A stretch of 64,000 nucleotides of DNA from Baylisascaris procyonis (taxonomy: Eukaryota > Nematoda > Chromadorea > Rhabditida > Ascarididae), in the NCBI GenBank assembly GCA_037389465.1, contig JAZARR010000171.1, positions 5,417,001 through 5,481,000 of the forward strand, in the 5' to 3' direction. The notes under the pieces are model-generated. The model made no database searches. It was given only the letters and a program-made list of their open reading frames with translations, and was not told where the DNA came from. Shown here in pieces: positions 23,005 to 36,048 of the stretch. How positions within the stretch are numbered: the first letter of the stretch is position 1; every line of letters begins with the position of its first letter. A program made the position numbers and the translations under genes.

Positions 23005-25719
23005 TGGATCCTTCAAAGAAAATATCTCTTTCATTTGTTTTACGGGTTTTTAATATCTCGCTTTCTCTATTCACTGCGTTGATATTATAATTGCTGATGG
23101 CAAAGAGATGATGATGGTCGACCTTATCCTCTCTTGCCCTCCCCCGTTTTCCAAAATTTTATATTGAGGACAACGAACTATTCATAATTTCTTACTCTCT
23201 GTCCTCCTTATTATTTCTTTTTTGTTCCTTTACCCCTGTCTTAATTCCCTCTAGTATGACAAAACTGTTAGAGATCAATTGAAGATCTTCAGACTTGGTG
23301 AAGTTATTACTTAGCGCTCTGTTAATTTGCAAATTCGATCAATATTGTGCGTATGAAGAGGTATAATGTTTCAAAAATATATGAAGCTTTAAAACTTATT
23401 GAAATTAGAATTAATGATGAATGGAAATATTGGGGATTGTAAAGGGGAAAAAATATTGGAGAATTTTTTTCATTTTATTAATGACAATTTTTCCACAAAT
23501 ATTTGTTGTATTATTGTGACATAGATGAATCGTTTGATGTATTGTATTGTTTGATGTTTAATTAGAAATTCCGAGAAGAGATGAAGCACTCGGAAATAAG
23601 AGTAAACTATATAAAAATATAGCACATTTTCCACAATACGGCTTTAATGGTTTAATTGAGACATAAATTACGATGAATAATTGAGGGCATTGAATAATGA
23701 TAGAGACAATTATAATTAAGGGGATTGAGTAGATCTAGCAGATGTGGAGGAAGAGGGGAAGGGTGAGGAAAAGAGATATTGATTCAGAACATTTTTGAAG
23801 TGAAAGATAAAAATGCCCAACGAGTGATCTTAGATGATTTCATATGATCAATAATTGTATTATGTACGCTAAATTTATAAATATATGTATATACTGCTAT
23901 AATTGGCAAACAACCAAATGAAAAAAACATGGGGAAAAAATTGAGCATATTACCTCTCTCGATTCCATCAAAGGCAGGTTCATCATTTCAAAAATAGTTG
24001 ATTATAGGTATACCATCCATCACTTCCCCTCCCCTCCCACGTCGATGGATTTATCGATGATAGAACATTTTAAAATAAAGGTTTGCTTCTCTGTTGAATT
24101 CACTGATAACAGCCTCTTCCAAAGTTGGCGGTAATCTTATCTCCTCTATATGTTATTTATATATACCTTACTACTGTTCATTAAAATGTTAAATGATTAG
24201 TAAGCGCACTGATAACTATGGAATGATTTCGCCTCAAGCGATTCTTCACGAGGCAAATATGAAAAATGGCGAATAAAGGATGAGTGAAGAGAGGTGGAGG
24301 CGGGTAGCAATGCAGAAATCGGCACGTTACGCGCTTTTTTGAATGATAGACGATCGAAACTGCACAGAGTGAGTAGTTAACCCAAAAACTGAGAAATCAT
24401 ATGTGACAACACGCTTTAACTTAAAGAGTTTATACCTTTTATACTATGCTTTAAATCGCTATCGTTTAATTCAACAACTTGCGTATACAACTTTCATAAC
24501 ATTTTTAAATTTTTTTACTCAATAGAGGCAGAAATCAATGAGAATAAAGTGTGAGATAGATGCGGTCATTATAGAGCAAGAGAATTTTATCCGCCAGCTT
24601 ATCTGGTTTCTAAGGTGAGACTACAGGCTGGACTGATATGGTATCCATTTAAAAAAATTGATGAGGAGCGTGTGAAAGGAATGAATCGTCTATCAGCCAT
24701 GAAGGTCATATGTATTCGGTGGTTCATTTAAAAGATGGCGTTCCCATCATGGAACTGACCTGAAGCTGTGGTCATTATGCGTTCGCTTTATAGACTTAGC
24801 ATGAAGTTGGAGTCGTTGTTGGAGTCGTACTCACACAACCAAAAGCATTCAAGCAGCGATCGAAGTGAATATGGATTATGTACGTTCACGTGGTAAAATT
24901 TCAGGAAAAGCGCTATAGCCATATGCATTTCCTTGTAAAAACTCGTTGGTGGTGATCTCGTAATCCTATAATCTTTCGTTCAATTCAGTCGATATTGTCA
25001 GACACCTACATCATTGTTCGTAGTCGCCGCTCAAAAGTTACAAGAGCATTCTTTGGCGTTTCATTAGAGACGATTTGCAAATGAAGCCTTTGGGTACAAA
25101 TTAATGTGTTGATAATTCCCATTTTTTGCTTACTAATTTCTTTGGCTTCACTGTTTCATTTTCTCTTCACCTATACAAGATGGAGAGGAATGAGAGAGAA
25201 TTGAACGGCGATAGGGTTAACAACAGTTGCATATGCGGCTTCCGATAGCTTTACTATTGCGCATTTCTGAAGGTACTCAGTTATTTTATTGTTTGAATCG
25301 TAGCAATAGCATAGTAAATATTTTGGCTATTTGCATAATACCTAAATTTGCTTTCATATTTCATTGTCTAACCATGATAATTTTCGTCCTCCGTTTCTAT
25401 CATATCCCATTCAACGCCATTTGACGACACAAAGTTCTGAATAATTTGAAGATGCGTTATGAGGAAAATTTGTTGCGGGAGAAATTCAAATTTTTTGCTC
25501 GAAGATAAGAATCCTTCGAAATTCACCAAAAAATTCATCTTTATCATCACGAAATTCAACTCAAAAATTGGCAAATTGTAACAAAATTGAATTAAGTAGT
25601 CTTCTTAAAATCGAACACGATATTCTCATATATTGTAAAGAAACTTTTATCGACAATTGAAGCCATAGTGGAAATAAACGAAAGGATTACATAATTAGAT
25701 GGATGATTGTGTCTTTCAG
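23005..25719. other. Intergenic stretch between channel and PACRG genes
   Basis: No complete gene is seen. Base composition becomes more balanced at about 24590-25110, where no frame is open beyond about 45 codons. One short + strand frame from ATG 24777 ends at a possible donor GTAAAA at 24893. The rest is A+T-rich, with a C-rich block near 24025-24038. No confident polyadenylation signal was identified after the channel stop at 23004. Confidence 0.5.
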
Positions 25720-25762
25720 TACATTCGCATTCTTATGGATTTATGCTTGTGATGTTGTTGTG
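25720..25762 (+). other. Putative upstream exon of the PACRG gene
   Basis: A 43-nt segment bounded by a strong acceptor (GTGTCTTTCAG) and a strong donor (GTAAGT). It could be a 5' untranslated exon spliced to an acceptor ending at 26488 (CGACTTCTCAG). In one frame it starts with ATG-L-V-M-L-L, ends in phase 2 and joins in frame through W-S-R-G-S to the ATG at 26517, which would extend the protein N-terminus. With two ends and three phases, an in-frame fit by chance is not negligible. Confidence 0.4.
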
Positions 25763-26516
25763 GTAAGTCTTCCTTATTTTTCTGGAATATTGATCGATGT
25801 TACAATAGTAGTATGATGTTGATAATTCTGTTAACGTTTCAATTTAAACTTAACAAATAAAATCGGCACCCAAGCAAACGACTGCTTGACTGACATCTTA
25901 AGAAATATAGGATTTTAGCAGTTAGCCGTATAGTTGAATCGTCGAATGAATTTTTTATTGAATATGTAAATTAAGGTCGGAAGGGTAATAGAATATCTCG
26001 ACAGACTAATGTTAATTCAACTCGCGTATCGATTGTTAGACGCATGCATTGATAAGCACTAGCAATTATTATGCAGGTGATTTCAATAGGAGATAGTTAT
26101 CTTATCTCTATTTCATCTTCCATTTTGTTATACGCTTAGAAGAGCGGTTTTTTTGAATCATTTCGCTCCAGTCGGCTGGTAGGAAAAGAAGTAAACGCAA
26201 GATCTTTATGTACAGACGTTATAGAGCTAGCATTAATTTCAGGTGGTTACAGTACTACAAAAGTCGCATATTTTCCCCACTTTAGATTAAAACTACCTGC
26301 GTTTATTCGATTCTTCAAGAAGTTAGCAATGAGGTTTTTTATTATTTTATTTTTTTATGAGGTTTTTTTTAATTTATAGCTTAAAATTGGACTAATTTTT
26401 TTTTTTTTTGATGAAACAGAAATGAATCGATGTATTGATTATGAAAATGTTTAGTTTAGCAGTAGGTAAAGAGTATTCGACTTCTCAGGTCTCGAGGCAG
26501 CGAAACGGAAGACATC

Positions 26517-26751
26517 ATGCAGTGCACCGCATTGCTCACTCCTACCGGAATTCCGCCCATTTTCGAATCATTTAACACCGTTGGTCACTATAGAAACAGA
26601 TGGCATTTATGGACTGACCTAAGTTGTCTCGACTCCTCAGGGAAGAAAATTGTCGAGAACCAACAAAAAGTCATTTTCATAGAATCAAATTTTATGCGAT
26701 GTTTTTTTGAACTTTTCCATAAGACGCACTTTGCTGATATCTTGTCTGTGC

Positions 26752-26824
<73 letters not shown>

Positions 26825-28695
26825 GCTCAATTTATGCGATATTTTTGCAGCAAAGAAAATGATTGAGCGTGAATGCCGTAAATTAACATTACCAGAACGT
26901 ATAACAAAAAAACCACCAAATGATATTTTCGCTGATATGGATCCATGGGAGATGAAGAAAACAAAACCATTTTCCTATCATGGACGAAATATTATCAAAG
27001 AAAATAAACGTCAACAGATCGCATATCGACCAAAACAAAGTCCTATGAGAGAGGTAAGCGTACAATGAAGATTACTTCCGTATTCATCAACATTATTATA
27101 AGATGTTGTTTTGTACTATTTATTACTTTGTTTATTCATGGAATATATTATCTTTTATTACTTCATAATATTTATAGGAAGTAACTTTTAGTAATGATTA
27201 TTTATGAGATATATTTTTTTTAATCAGCTAACATTTTTACTCTATAGATGGACTATTTAATTTTGTTATTCCTTTTGTTATCAATGAAATGAAAATTTTT
27301 TCCAAGCGGAAAAACTGCTTTCATTCAATAAGACTCTCTGTAGTTGCAATAATATCCGTATCACGCAAATATTTCATATAACAGTTCTCGATGTTAAAGA
27401 TTTTTTTTAAAGGTGCCTGCATTTTCAATTCAAACACAACAAAAGAATACACGAACAGCGCCACCAATAAGTACCACCCCGCTTAACGATCAAAAGGTTT
27501 CATTTTATATTTGAAATATTTGAATTAATTCGTCGAAACTTTTAAAGGTTACATTTACTTTGCATAAAGATTAAGAGTAATTAATTCACAACTCTCTATT
27601 TATATTGTGTAATCCTCAAACGTTTTTCTATGCAAAGTTTCAATCATAAAAATGTGAGGATGTTAATTGTGATATGAGATTATGAAGTGATTAACAAAAT
27701 GAAATTTTCTAAAATTTTTTCTAGATGGATGAATGGGGAAAATTTCGAATAATATACGATGGTGGAGGTCTACCTGTTCGTATCGATCACGGTGGAACAG
27801 GTGAACGCTTCAAGAGCCTTTATTGGTTGAACGATCCTGGAACATTAAGTTTGGAAAATCTACATGATCTCTTCTCGAAGTTCTGCCTTGGCCTTCCATT
27901 GCTTGATCAGGTATGGATTCCCAAATTTGATTAAATTTTGCTTAAAATATTCCACTGGAATTCTTCAAAAACTTGGGAAATTTTGATGAAAATCATTAAA
28001 AGATGAGAAAAAAGTCGGCGAAAATTATGAAAATATTCCAAAAACATTCCACATAAGTGAGTGATGAAAATTTCGGAAGCATTTTATATGTTTACTAGTG
28101 TGCTGACCATATTGTCTCACCTCGTTTTGATTCTTTGAAAAGATGCCATACATATACTTCATTTGGGTGCTTTTAAAACTTACCTTCGCTCCTCTTGTAA
28201 GGTATTGTGCCTTCTTTTTTTCTTCATGCCTACCTCCCAGGTAAGTACTTTTATTACTTGTATACCTGTATTTTCTTGAAAATTATTAGTTAAAAGCTTC
28301 CATTCTTGCAAATAATCAAGTTTTCTTTCAACGAACATTTTCGCAAATTATAAAAGAGCATTGATTAAAGCAATAGCTCAATAAGAGTAAATTAAAAAAT
28401 TATAAGAGTTTATTATGCATTAACTCATATAAAAGTTAATTTACTAATTGATAACAAAAATTGGTACTTGTAAAATAATTGATATTTCAGTTAGTAATTT
28501 ACATGGTATTATTATAACATTATATCTCTCGCAATAAACCAATATTTTAGAATGGAATCAGTTGTCCCCCATTTCAGCCTTATCGATTCATTGCTGAACG
28601 AGGCGTCACCGATCTCCTCAATGCTATGTATAATCGCAGTGTTTTAATCAACTGTCTGCCTATAATGGTTGATTTATTTTATATTCTTTTCATTT

Positions 28696-28762
<67 letters not shown>

Positions 28763-29732
28763 GTTTATAGTTTACTTTGTAATTTTAAGCCTACAACCAT
28801 TGAAGCTAGGCCAATTACGCTTCGCTGACGTAATCTGCAGCCTAGGACCATCTACTACCTTGACGGTCATTTTACGCATTTAAGCGATCAATTGCCAGCA
28901 AAAAATACATCTCTGGCTGAAGATTCGTGTAGTCAGATAGCACGGTATGTGCTTTTTACAATATATTGCTTTTACAGTAGTTGCATAAATTTTCTAAAAA
29001 AAAAATGAAATTTATTATAATTGATGATAAACCTTATCGTTTTCGTACTATTGTTTTTGCAAAATTTATCGAAAATTTTAGATAAATCTTTGAAATTCGA
29101 TCACATATCTATAGTCGATTCAATATAACTCGTGAGGGGCACTACAATTCATAAGGCAATCTTCATAGCACCACTTACATTAAATTTTCACAACGCAACT
29201 ATTACTGTATAAAATTCTGCTCTAATTGTTCATAATTATCGAAAATAGAAAAAATATTATTGGGAAAACCTGTTCTATCTATGTTCAGATATTCACACAT
29301 CATATACTTTTAGATTCCAGCATTAAGAGCGTCATTATATTCATTTGATAATGAAAAGAAAAAAACAATATTGAAATTAATAATACGAATTACACAAATG
29401 GAACCATGTGGTCCGGCTCTTGTTCCATACTATCGACAACTTCTACCACCGTTAAGTTCGTTATTCATTGAAATTGTTTCGTTGTTTTTTTTTGTTGTGT
29501 TTGTTTTTGTGTGGATTAATTTATTTTTTCGGAAGAGAGGGCTAGCAACACTACTTTAGGGATGGTTTCGCATTGTGGTTTCAAGGCTGATATCGATTAT
29601 CGATATGGTCCGACAATCGATGAGCTGGTCGAAACAACACTAAATACCCTCGAAAAAACAGGCGGATCAAATGCTTATATCAATATCAAATATATCATAC
29701 CAACTTATCAGAGTTGCACAGGGGCTCATTGA
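26517..29732 (+). CDS. PACRG (parkin co-regulated gene) homologue
   Basis: Microtubule-associated protein of ciliary axonemes; vertebrate PACRG sits at the inner junction of doublet microtubules. Seven exons: 26517-26583, 26851-27053, 27413-27496, 27725-27910, 28578-28667, 29314-29455, 29560-29732. They total 945 nt, 314 residues plus stop. All junction phases agree (1, 0, 0, 0, 0, 1). Seen: a polar lysine-rich N-terminal part (about residues 1-118), then the family core from FRIIYDGGGLP, through LPLLDQPYRFIAERGVTDLL and CGPALVPYYRQLLPP, to the hallmark C-terminal NAYINIKYIIPTYQSC, five residues before the stop. The tail and the ALVPYYRQ segment match vertebrate PACRG closely. The N-terminus is the least certain part: the first donor (GTCACT) is weak, the first intron is stop-free, and an upstream exon may exist at 25720. 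Nematodes have only immotile sensory cilia, so a signalling or structural role in ciliated neurons is likelier than motility. Confidence 0.94.
26753..26819. repeat. (TA)n microsatellite in PACRG intron 1
   Basis: About 33 TA units within the stop-free 267-nt intron 26584-26850. In the PACRG frame it would read as alternating Ile-Tyr if the intron were retained. Confidence 0.97.
28701..28759. repeat. (TA)n microsatellite in PACRG intron 5
   Basis: About 29 uninterrupted AT dinucleotides, 33 bp after the exon ending at 28667. Confidence 0.97.
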
Positions 29733-30710
29733 AATCGATCAAACAGTTCGCCTTGGAAAATCGATCAACATGCAGAAGAAGAGAACGGTCAATAATGCAA
29801 AAAAAAGATCTATATATTTCTTTCTTTATCTTTATTTAGATGTTATTTCATTTCTTCATTTCTTGGTTGATTGTTACGTGTTGAGATCTTTCTTTTCTAT
29901 AGATGAAGATATGCCGTCTATAAAACAAATTGTGAAATAGCCAACGTCCATCTATGTGTTCGCCCACAAACTTATTTGTAGATTCAATTAGCATTTCGCT
30001 GACCACATTCATTGAATTTTTCGAATTATCTCTCTGTGTGAATTTGCATATTCAACGAGACTTAGTTCAAGTATTGTTGACTTAATAGTCTCATCCAGCA
30101 GTCAGATTTTTTATATTGGAAGTTGCTAATAGATCAGTCGTTCTGCAGTTGACCATTGCTTTCAATGGGGTTCCTACTATCCACTCACTATTTTTGCTTC
30201 TAAAATTGTATAGCGTTTTATAATTTGGTGATTTTTCAAGCTCTGGCCAACGGCAGATGGTAAGCAAGTAGGAAATACAAGAAACGATCCAGCTATATTA
30301 GTTAAAAACCGTTTTCTTTCATCGTTGAGTACTAATCCGCTGTCTTCCACTTCCTAGTCTATTGCATCATAGAATGTCGAATAGCATTCCTATGAACTTT
30401 CAAAATAAACTTGAAATATCCGTTTAATTGAGTATACTTCTCGAGATCCCAATAAAGCGATGAGTTTGACAATTGTGTTAAGCGCATTTTTGATAATCTC
30501 TTTGTAAATGATAATTATCATATATAGATAAAATAAAACTAAATATTCAGCGTCCATATTTTCGAATACGTACCGGAAAATCCATACAATATGAGGAAAA
30601 GGCATAGGGAGGGGGAAGGGGGAAGTATGAAAGTAAATATAGGTTATCCAGATATATCGTGAAGCACAAATGTTACAAGTTTATTGCGAATGGAAATAAA
30701 GTAAACATTG

Positions 30711-30760
<50 letters not shown>
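30711..30760. repeat. (TA)n microsatellite
   Basis: TA repeat of about 50 bp with a single C interruption near 30725. Confidence 0.95.
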
Positions 30761-30761
<1 letters not shown>

Positions 30762-31084
30762 CAATCCTCGAAATAAATTCTTAACATATTGAAAGGAATG
30801 TTTCATCTCTCAAAAGGCGCCTATCTCAGTGGCGATCACATGAACAGAGAGCCAGCCCGTCGGCTATTTTAAAAACTGGTATGTGCATTAGCCAACCACC
30901 CAATCATTCAACAACATATCATTTGAGCTCTATTACGAAACTCGTATTGCTTGCTGAGCAGATGCTGCATAGATTTCAAACATCTATGAATGGGTGGAAA
31001 TATTTTTGAAATTTTTTTTTTATTATTATGCGCTTTATAAAGTTGCGCTTGCAAAAGGTTTTATTGTTAAGGTAAAATTTATGC

Positions 31085-31215
31085 GTAATGTATGCTTTTA
31101 TATGTATGTGTGTGTCTACCAGATAATTTCAACTCAAGAATTACTAAAAGATAAGATCAGATTCATATAATTTGATGGATATGCTGGCCATTATTCGACA
31201 ATGCCGATATTTTAA
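31085..31215. repeat. Dispersed repeat copy D (TGTCTGTC core family)
   Basis: TATGTATGTGTGTGTCTACCAGATAATTTCAACTCAAG, split here as a TATGTGTGTGTCTACC core plus AGATAATTTCAACTC, followed by AATTACT and AATTTGATGGATATG. It follows TATGCGCTTTATAAAGTTGC, a word shared with copy E about 800 bp away. Confidence 0.5.
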
Positions 31216-31860
31216 ATTAAATCTGTAAATAAAGAATTATATTATTATTAAAGGTTTAAAGACTAATATTTAAAGAAGATTATAGTCGTATAGTTAAGTC
31301 TAGAATTTCAACTTACTTTGCGAATGTTTAGTTAAATTTTTACTAAAGATTCAGTTAAATTTTTTTAAAATCTTATTTTATGGTGAGATTTTAAAAAGTC
31401 GTAAGGCTTTATTTCAGCATTTTTTTTCACATTTTTTTGAATTCCTTATACATTGATAGCAAAATTTTGCATTCTAGGCGCTCTGATCATGGCCATTGGC
31501 AGTTCTATGCGACAATTTTTAAGGTCGTCCCGTTTTTTTTTGTTTGTTAAGGATATTTCCGATGCTAAGCTATTGAAAATTTTTTAGTTGTTATTTATCT
31601 ATTTCTCGAAAGACTTGAAAACAGTTTCAGATCGTTGGCCTTTGTATGAAGCCATGGAGATATTAAAAAATAGTCGTCATATAGATCGAAAAAGCCGAAA
31701 GCTTTTGGGACTATACAATGAAAAATATTTTAAATAGTAACTTATGGTTTAGCACAAAGAAATTTAATGTAATACTAGTTTTGAATGTTCTCGTAATGAG
31801 CTTTCGCGAGTTCCATTTTCAGATTTTATTGCGCTTTTTAAAGTTACTTCGCTAAGCGCG

Positions 31861-31899
31861 TTTATATTACATATGCGCGTGCTTGTGTCCGTCTGGCCA

Positions 31900-31948
<49 letters not shown>

Positions 31949-32010
31949 GGAATCTCAGCTTCCGAACTACTGGAGCTGGATCGATACGCATATGACGCCA
32001 ATTTCTTTGA
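31861..32010. repeat. Dispersed repeat copy E, invaded or expanded by (TA)n
   Basis: GCGCTTTTTAAAGTTACTTCG just upstream is shared in diverged form with copy D. The core GTGCTTGTGTCCGTCTGGCC then runs directly into a 45-bp (TA)n tract (31901-31945), followed by CTGGAGCTGGATCGATACG. It is the only copy in which the expected GATAATTTCAA word is replaced by a microsatellite. Confidence 0.4.
31901..31945. repeat. (TA)n microsatellite
   Basis: About 22 TA units, directly after GTCCGTCTGGCCAG of the dispersed repeat. Confidence 0.97.
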
Positions 32011-35000
32011 TATGTTTTTTTCATTTATTGCGCTTTAATTGATCATAAAATAAACTATATTAGTTGCAATGAATATGCAAATTAATATGTATATTTTATA
32101 AGCCCAAGAAAGTCGAATCTACGTACCACAGGGGTCGATGGAATAATTTAAAATTTTAATTTAGGAAATCAGTCTATGTTAAGAACCTTCAAATTACTAA
32201 GTAATATGAGGGAACACAGAGAAAAAAATTGTATTCAAGTTGGCTCAATATTTGATTGCAAAACCGTTCTCATCACGATGCTTTGAAATACTAATAACAA
32301 GAGGAGAGTTGATATTTCAAAAAGTTCAAAAACGACGGAATAGTTGAAATTCACCAATTATCGATCGGATTTTCTAAGAAATTTGGAATTCGATTATGCG
32401 CATATCTTGATAAAAGTTTTTATCAATGCTACAAATCAGCGCATTATGCTACAAATTCTGATATGTTTAATGAAGCGTGAAAAGATTGGTTCGAGTTCTT
32501 TTTATATCATCTAACTCAAATACCTCATAAAAACGATTACAATTCTCAATCTTATCATCTGAAGCATTTGTTAGGAACGTTGAACTTAACGTTTTATATG
32601 CAATATGAACAAATAAGTGTTTCCAATTTTCAAAGATCGTATCAAACTCACATAGAAGCGATCACATACACTCATAAAAGCATAAATATTTGTGCGGCAA
32701 TCACTCAAAATGATCGTAATGCATGATAAAGTTAGGGGAATAGAGCGTATACAATTGGGAAACTCGCCTATATAGAATGATGCCTCATAGAATTTATTAC
32801 AAAAGGAAAAAAATCTTATCTCTCGTTGAAAATATTCGATATGAAAATGATTTTCACATTTGAAAAAAAAGAAAGAAAGAACAATTTTTTCATCGATCAT
32901 TTTTTTTTCTCTAATAATCTGAATAGATGTTTGAAACAACATTTTTTTCTTTTCATTGTGTAGTTTTTGCTGCAATATTTTTCAATAAACGAAAAATCAA
33001 TTGATTAGATGCACTTAATGCAATTGTGCAAATAAAACTACTCAAAAAATCATCCATATGTACTTCTACTTCCTTGTTTTATCCAAACTAGTGAACGGAT
33101 GTGGATACGGTGAGAGGATTAGAGGAGATTATTTAGCCTAGAGAGATAAAGATTTAGGAGGCAGGATGACCAGAGGATTGCCCTTTCATTTAAAGCAAAA
33201 AAAATTCTAAACATAAATTAAGATTTATCCTGTTATTTCAGGATGTCATTCTTAACGATAGCTATTTTCGAGTGAAAAACGTCCCACTTCGCTTTTTTTC
33301 TAATGCTTCACCAATAAAGAATGTTGATTTACTTTTCGAAATATCACTAAGAATTTATTAAAGTTGTCATTATAAAATTTTAATAATTGTAATTATTAAA
33401 AGCACCAATTTATTCGTAGATTTAATGCAAAATCGTCAAAGATACTAAGATAGTGATCGATAAATTGAATATATACAAGTGCAAACTTTGGCCTAGGGTT
33501 TTTGCGACTAATAGAAGCACACCTTAATCGATACGTAAAACCTCTGCCGAAACCTTTGTGATCGGCATGTATCTTCAAGAAAATGCTGATAAATTAGTGC
33601 GCCTTATTATTAATGTTATAGGAATTTTTTGAATATAAAACGAACGATTGCTTTATCTTTATTAAACAAATGATTGTTTCATTTTTATAAAACAAATGAT
33701 TTTATTTTTATTTAATGAGCGGTTGTTTTATTTTTTTTTTTAGTGGAAGTATGAAAGGGAGGAGCGTATTTTGGAATCGTTTATCACTGGAATCGAAGAT
33801 AGCCATCAAACGAACGAATAGAGCTGAAAAAAAAAACCGTCGAGATATTTCGTGATCATTTGTTAATGCATAGTTGCGGTAAATCTTTTTTTATGTTAGC
33901 GAATATGAATTTTATTCTTATTGAAATCTATTGAATCGATACGAAATGAGATCGTGTGAAGTTGAGACAATGATTTCGACGTTGAATTTTTATTGAATAA
34001 TACTTTCAATGATAATACATATAAAGGGGATTTTATTTTGTGTAGAAATTACTCCCCGTCATCATTATTTTCTTTTAATTTTAGGTCAAGTACCGTCTTG
34101 ATTACACTCTATGAGACGCTATTTTGGTTCCCCATTTTAATTAAAGTCTAAGCTTGACCTTAGATCACTCTTGCAATGCAATTACAAAGCAACCATCATC
34201 AACGATTCTTTGCATCAGTAGCCAGACGGGTAATATAACACTCAAATCGACCATATTAGCCGTATTTTGTAGAATGTCTACCTTGACTGTTATCCACCTC
34301 TATGGCCGAAATAAAAGCAAACGGTGATACAAAAACGGAATAGAAAACTTTTAGCCCATATAAATGTGAAAATTATTGACGTTGAAAATTGAAATCACTT
34401 TTTTTATCAACGTTTTCATAAAAATTGTCTATGGAATATTTTTTTTAGTATTTTTCTACTAATTTTTTTCTCCCCTCACTATAATTTGCTATTCAAAATT
34501 TAGTTTGCTAATATTTCTTTCATTAAAATATATTCATCATTTCGAATTTGCTCTTTTTATTCTCTTTTCAATTGATAAGCATAATTTTCTATTATAGCAT
34601 TGAAAAATATCCTTATCATTTATCATTAATTTTTTTTTTATCTTTTGCGGATATTAAAGAAAATTGTAGTGTTTATTTTTTGTTTAAATAAACTATATTG
34701 AAAAATCAACATAGAACTTCGCATCACATTTCATTTTGTTTAATTTTTTTTTTTTTTTACTTTGTTTTGGCTTAATACGCCAATTTCACTTTCATTTTCA
34801 ATATTTTCATCGACACTCATTCAAACATATTTCTAATGCCGTTATTTAATGTTTGATTTAAAATTTATTTCTTTCTTAATGATCGGACTTCTTTAAGTAA
34901 CTATTTTCATCGTTTAGTTTTTTATCTTTAATTTATTACCATTATTAAACTGTTGAAGAATGCGCTATCAAAGTTAGATATTAACGTTATTGTTCTCGTC

Positions 35001-36023
35001 ACATCATCAGCAACGCTTATTGCCCATCTGTTGCATTCTTCTTTTTCTTTTCACTCTCAATGTGGACCTGATAAGGAAATTGTTATCGTAACACGGCTTC
35101 ATTATTTTATGCTATACTTTGTGTTATAAAGTATTAATAAGAAAATGTGTTATATCAATATCTTTTCATTATGCATAACAATTTTAGCGATTCTTTTAAC
35201 GCTTAACGATCCTCACGTTCCGTTCAACGAGCGAATTTAAGTTTTCAAATTTTTGATAGTATTTTAATTGTTGCCTAACTATGCAATAATTCGATTGTTG
35301 AAAGCGTTTTTAACTTAATTATATTTACATGGAAATTTCATATTGCATATTGAAAATTATATGCGTAAATCTTTGTTCTTTTCTTAGGATATCCTTTTTA
35401 CAAATACGATCTATTTTCACTATATTCTTGTTCATTTTTATATTTTATTTTGCACTCATAGTTCTTAAATAATCTCATGTTTTTAATTAATGGTGCATTT
35501 ATGGGTTTAAATAATTTCAGCATTACAATTTTTATGGCTTATATTATAAAATCATCTCATACAAATGAACATAGATATCTTATACAGTTATAAATTACAA
35601 TGCATTTTTTTACACCGCAAAAAAACTCTTGTCAAAAATTTCTCAACTGAGATAAAATCCAGAAAAAGTGAAATTAGATTTTTGTTACTTGGATTTTCCA
35701 TAGTAATTCAATAACAGTATGAAAAAATATATGGAAAGCGCGCCAGATGCGCTTGCATAAAATATGCCTTTGCAATCGCTCGCTTCAGATCAACCAATAC
35801 GCTAAATTGCCAAGAAATAATTATGTATGTATGGTAATTTGTTCATGTTATAACTGGCCCTATCGCTTTCACATATCTTCTAAAAAACCGTTTATTTTCC
35901 ACTCCACCTGCTACGTAATCTGCAGATATAAATGAAGTCTATATTCTCGCAAATTTTGAAAAAGAACCGAGCTTAAAAGATCGCGTTCAGTAGTTCTCTA
36001 ATTAAGCGGCTTTTCAAATCAAT

Positions 36024-36048
36024 GGGGGCAGGGGGAGGGGAAAGGGGG
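36024..36048 (+). repeat. G-rich tract, potential G-quadruplex
   Basis: Runs of 5, 5, 4 and 5 G with loops of 1-3 nt within 25 bp. This is a strong quadruplex pattern inside A+T-rich DNA. Confidence 0.8.

Noticed and set aside
26588..26830. Minus-strand frame dominated by Tyr-Ile repeats
   Set aside because: It is the complement of the (TA)n tract. The same applies to similar frames at 401-709, 588-842, 28626-28883, 31764-32024 and 44024-44221.
28795..28860. Stretch reading PLKLGQLRFADV, considered as a PACRG exon
   Set aside because: Joining 28667 directly to 29314 gives the expected family sequence in phase, and this stretch has no proper acceptor and runs into a stop.
32586..32975. 129-codon minus frame
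   Set aside because: Dominated by F, I, K and S with phenylalanine and lysine runs from homopolymers. No motif seen.
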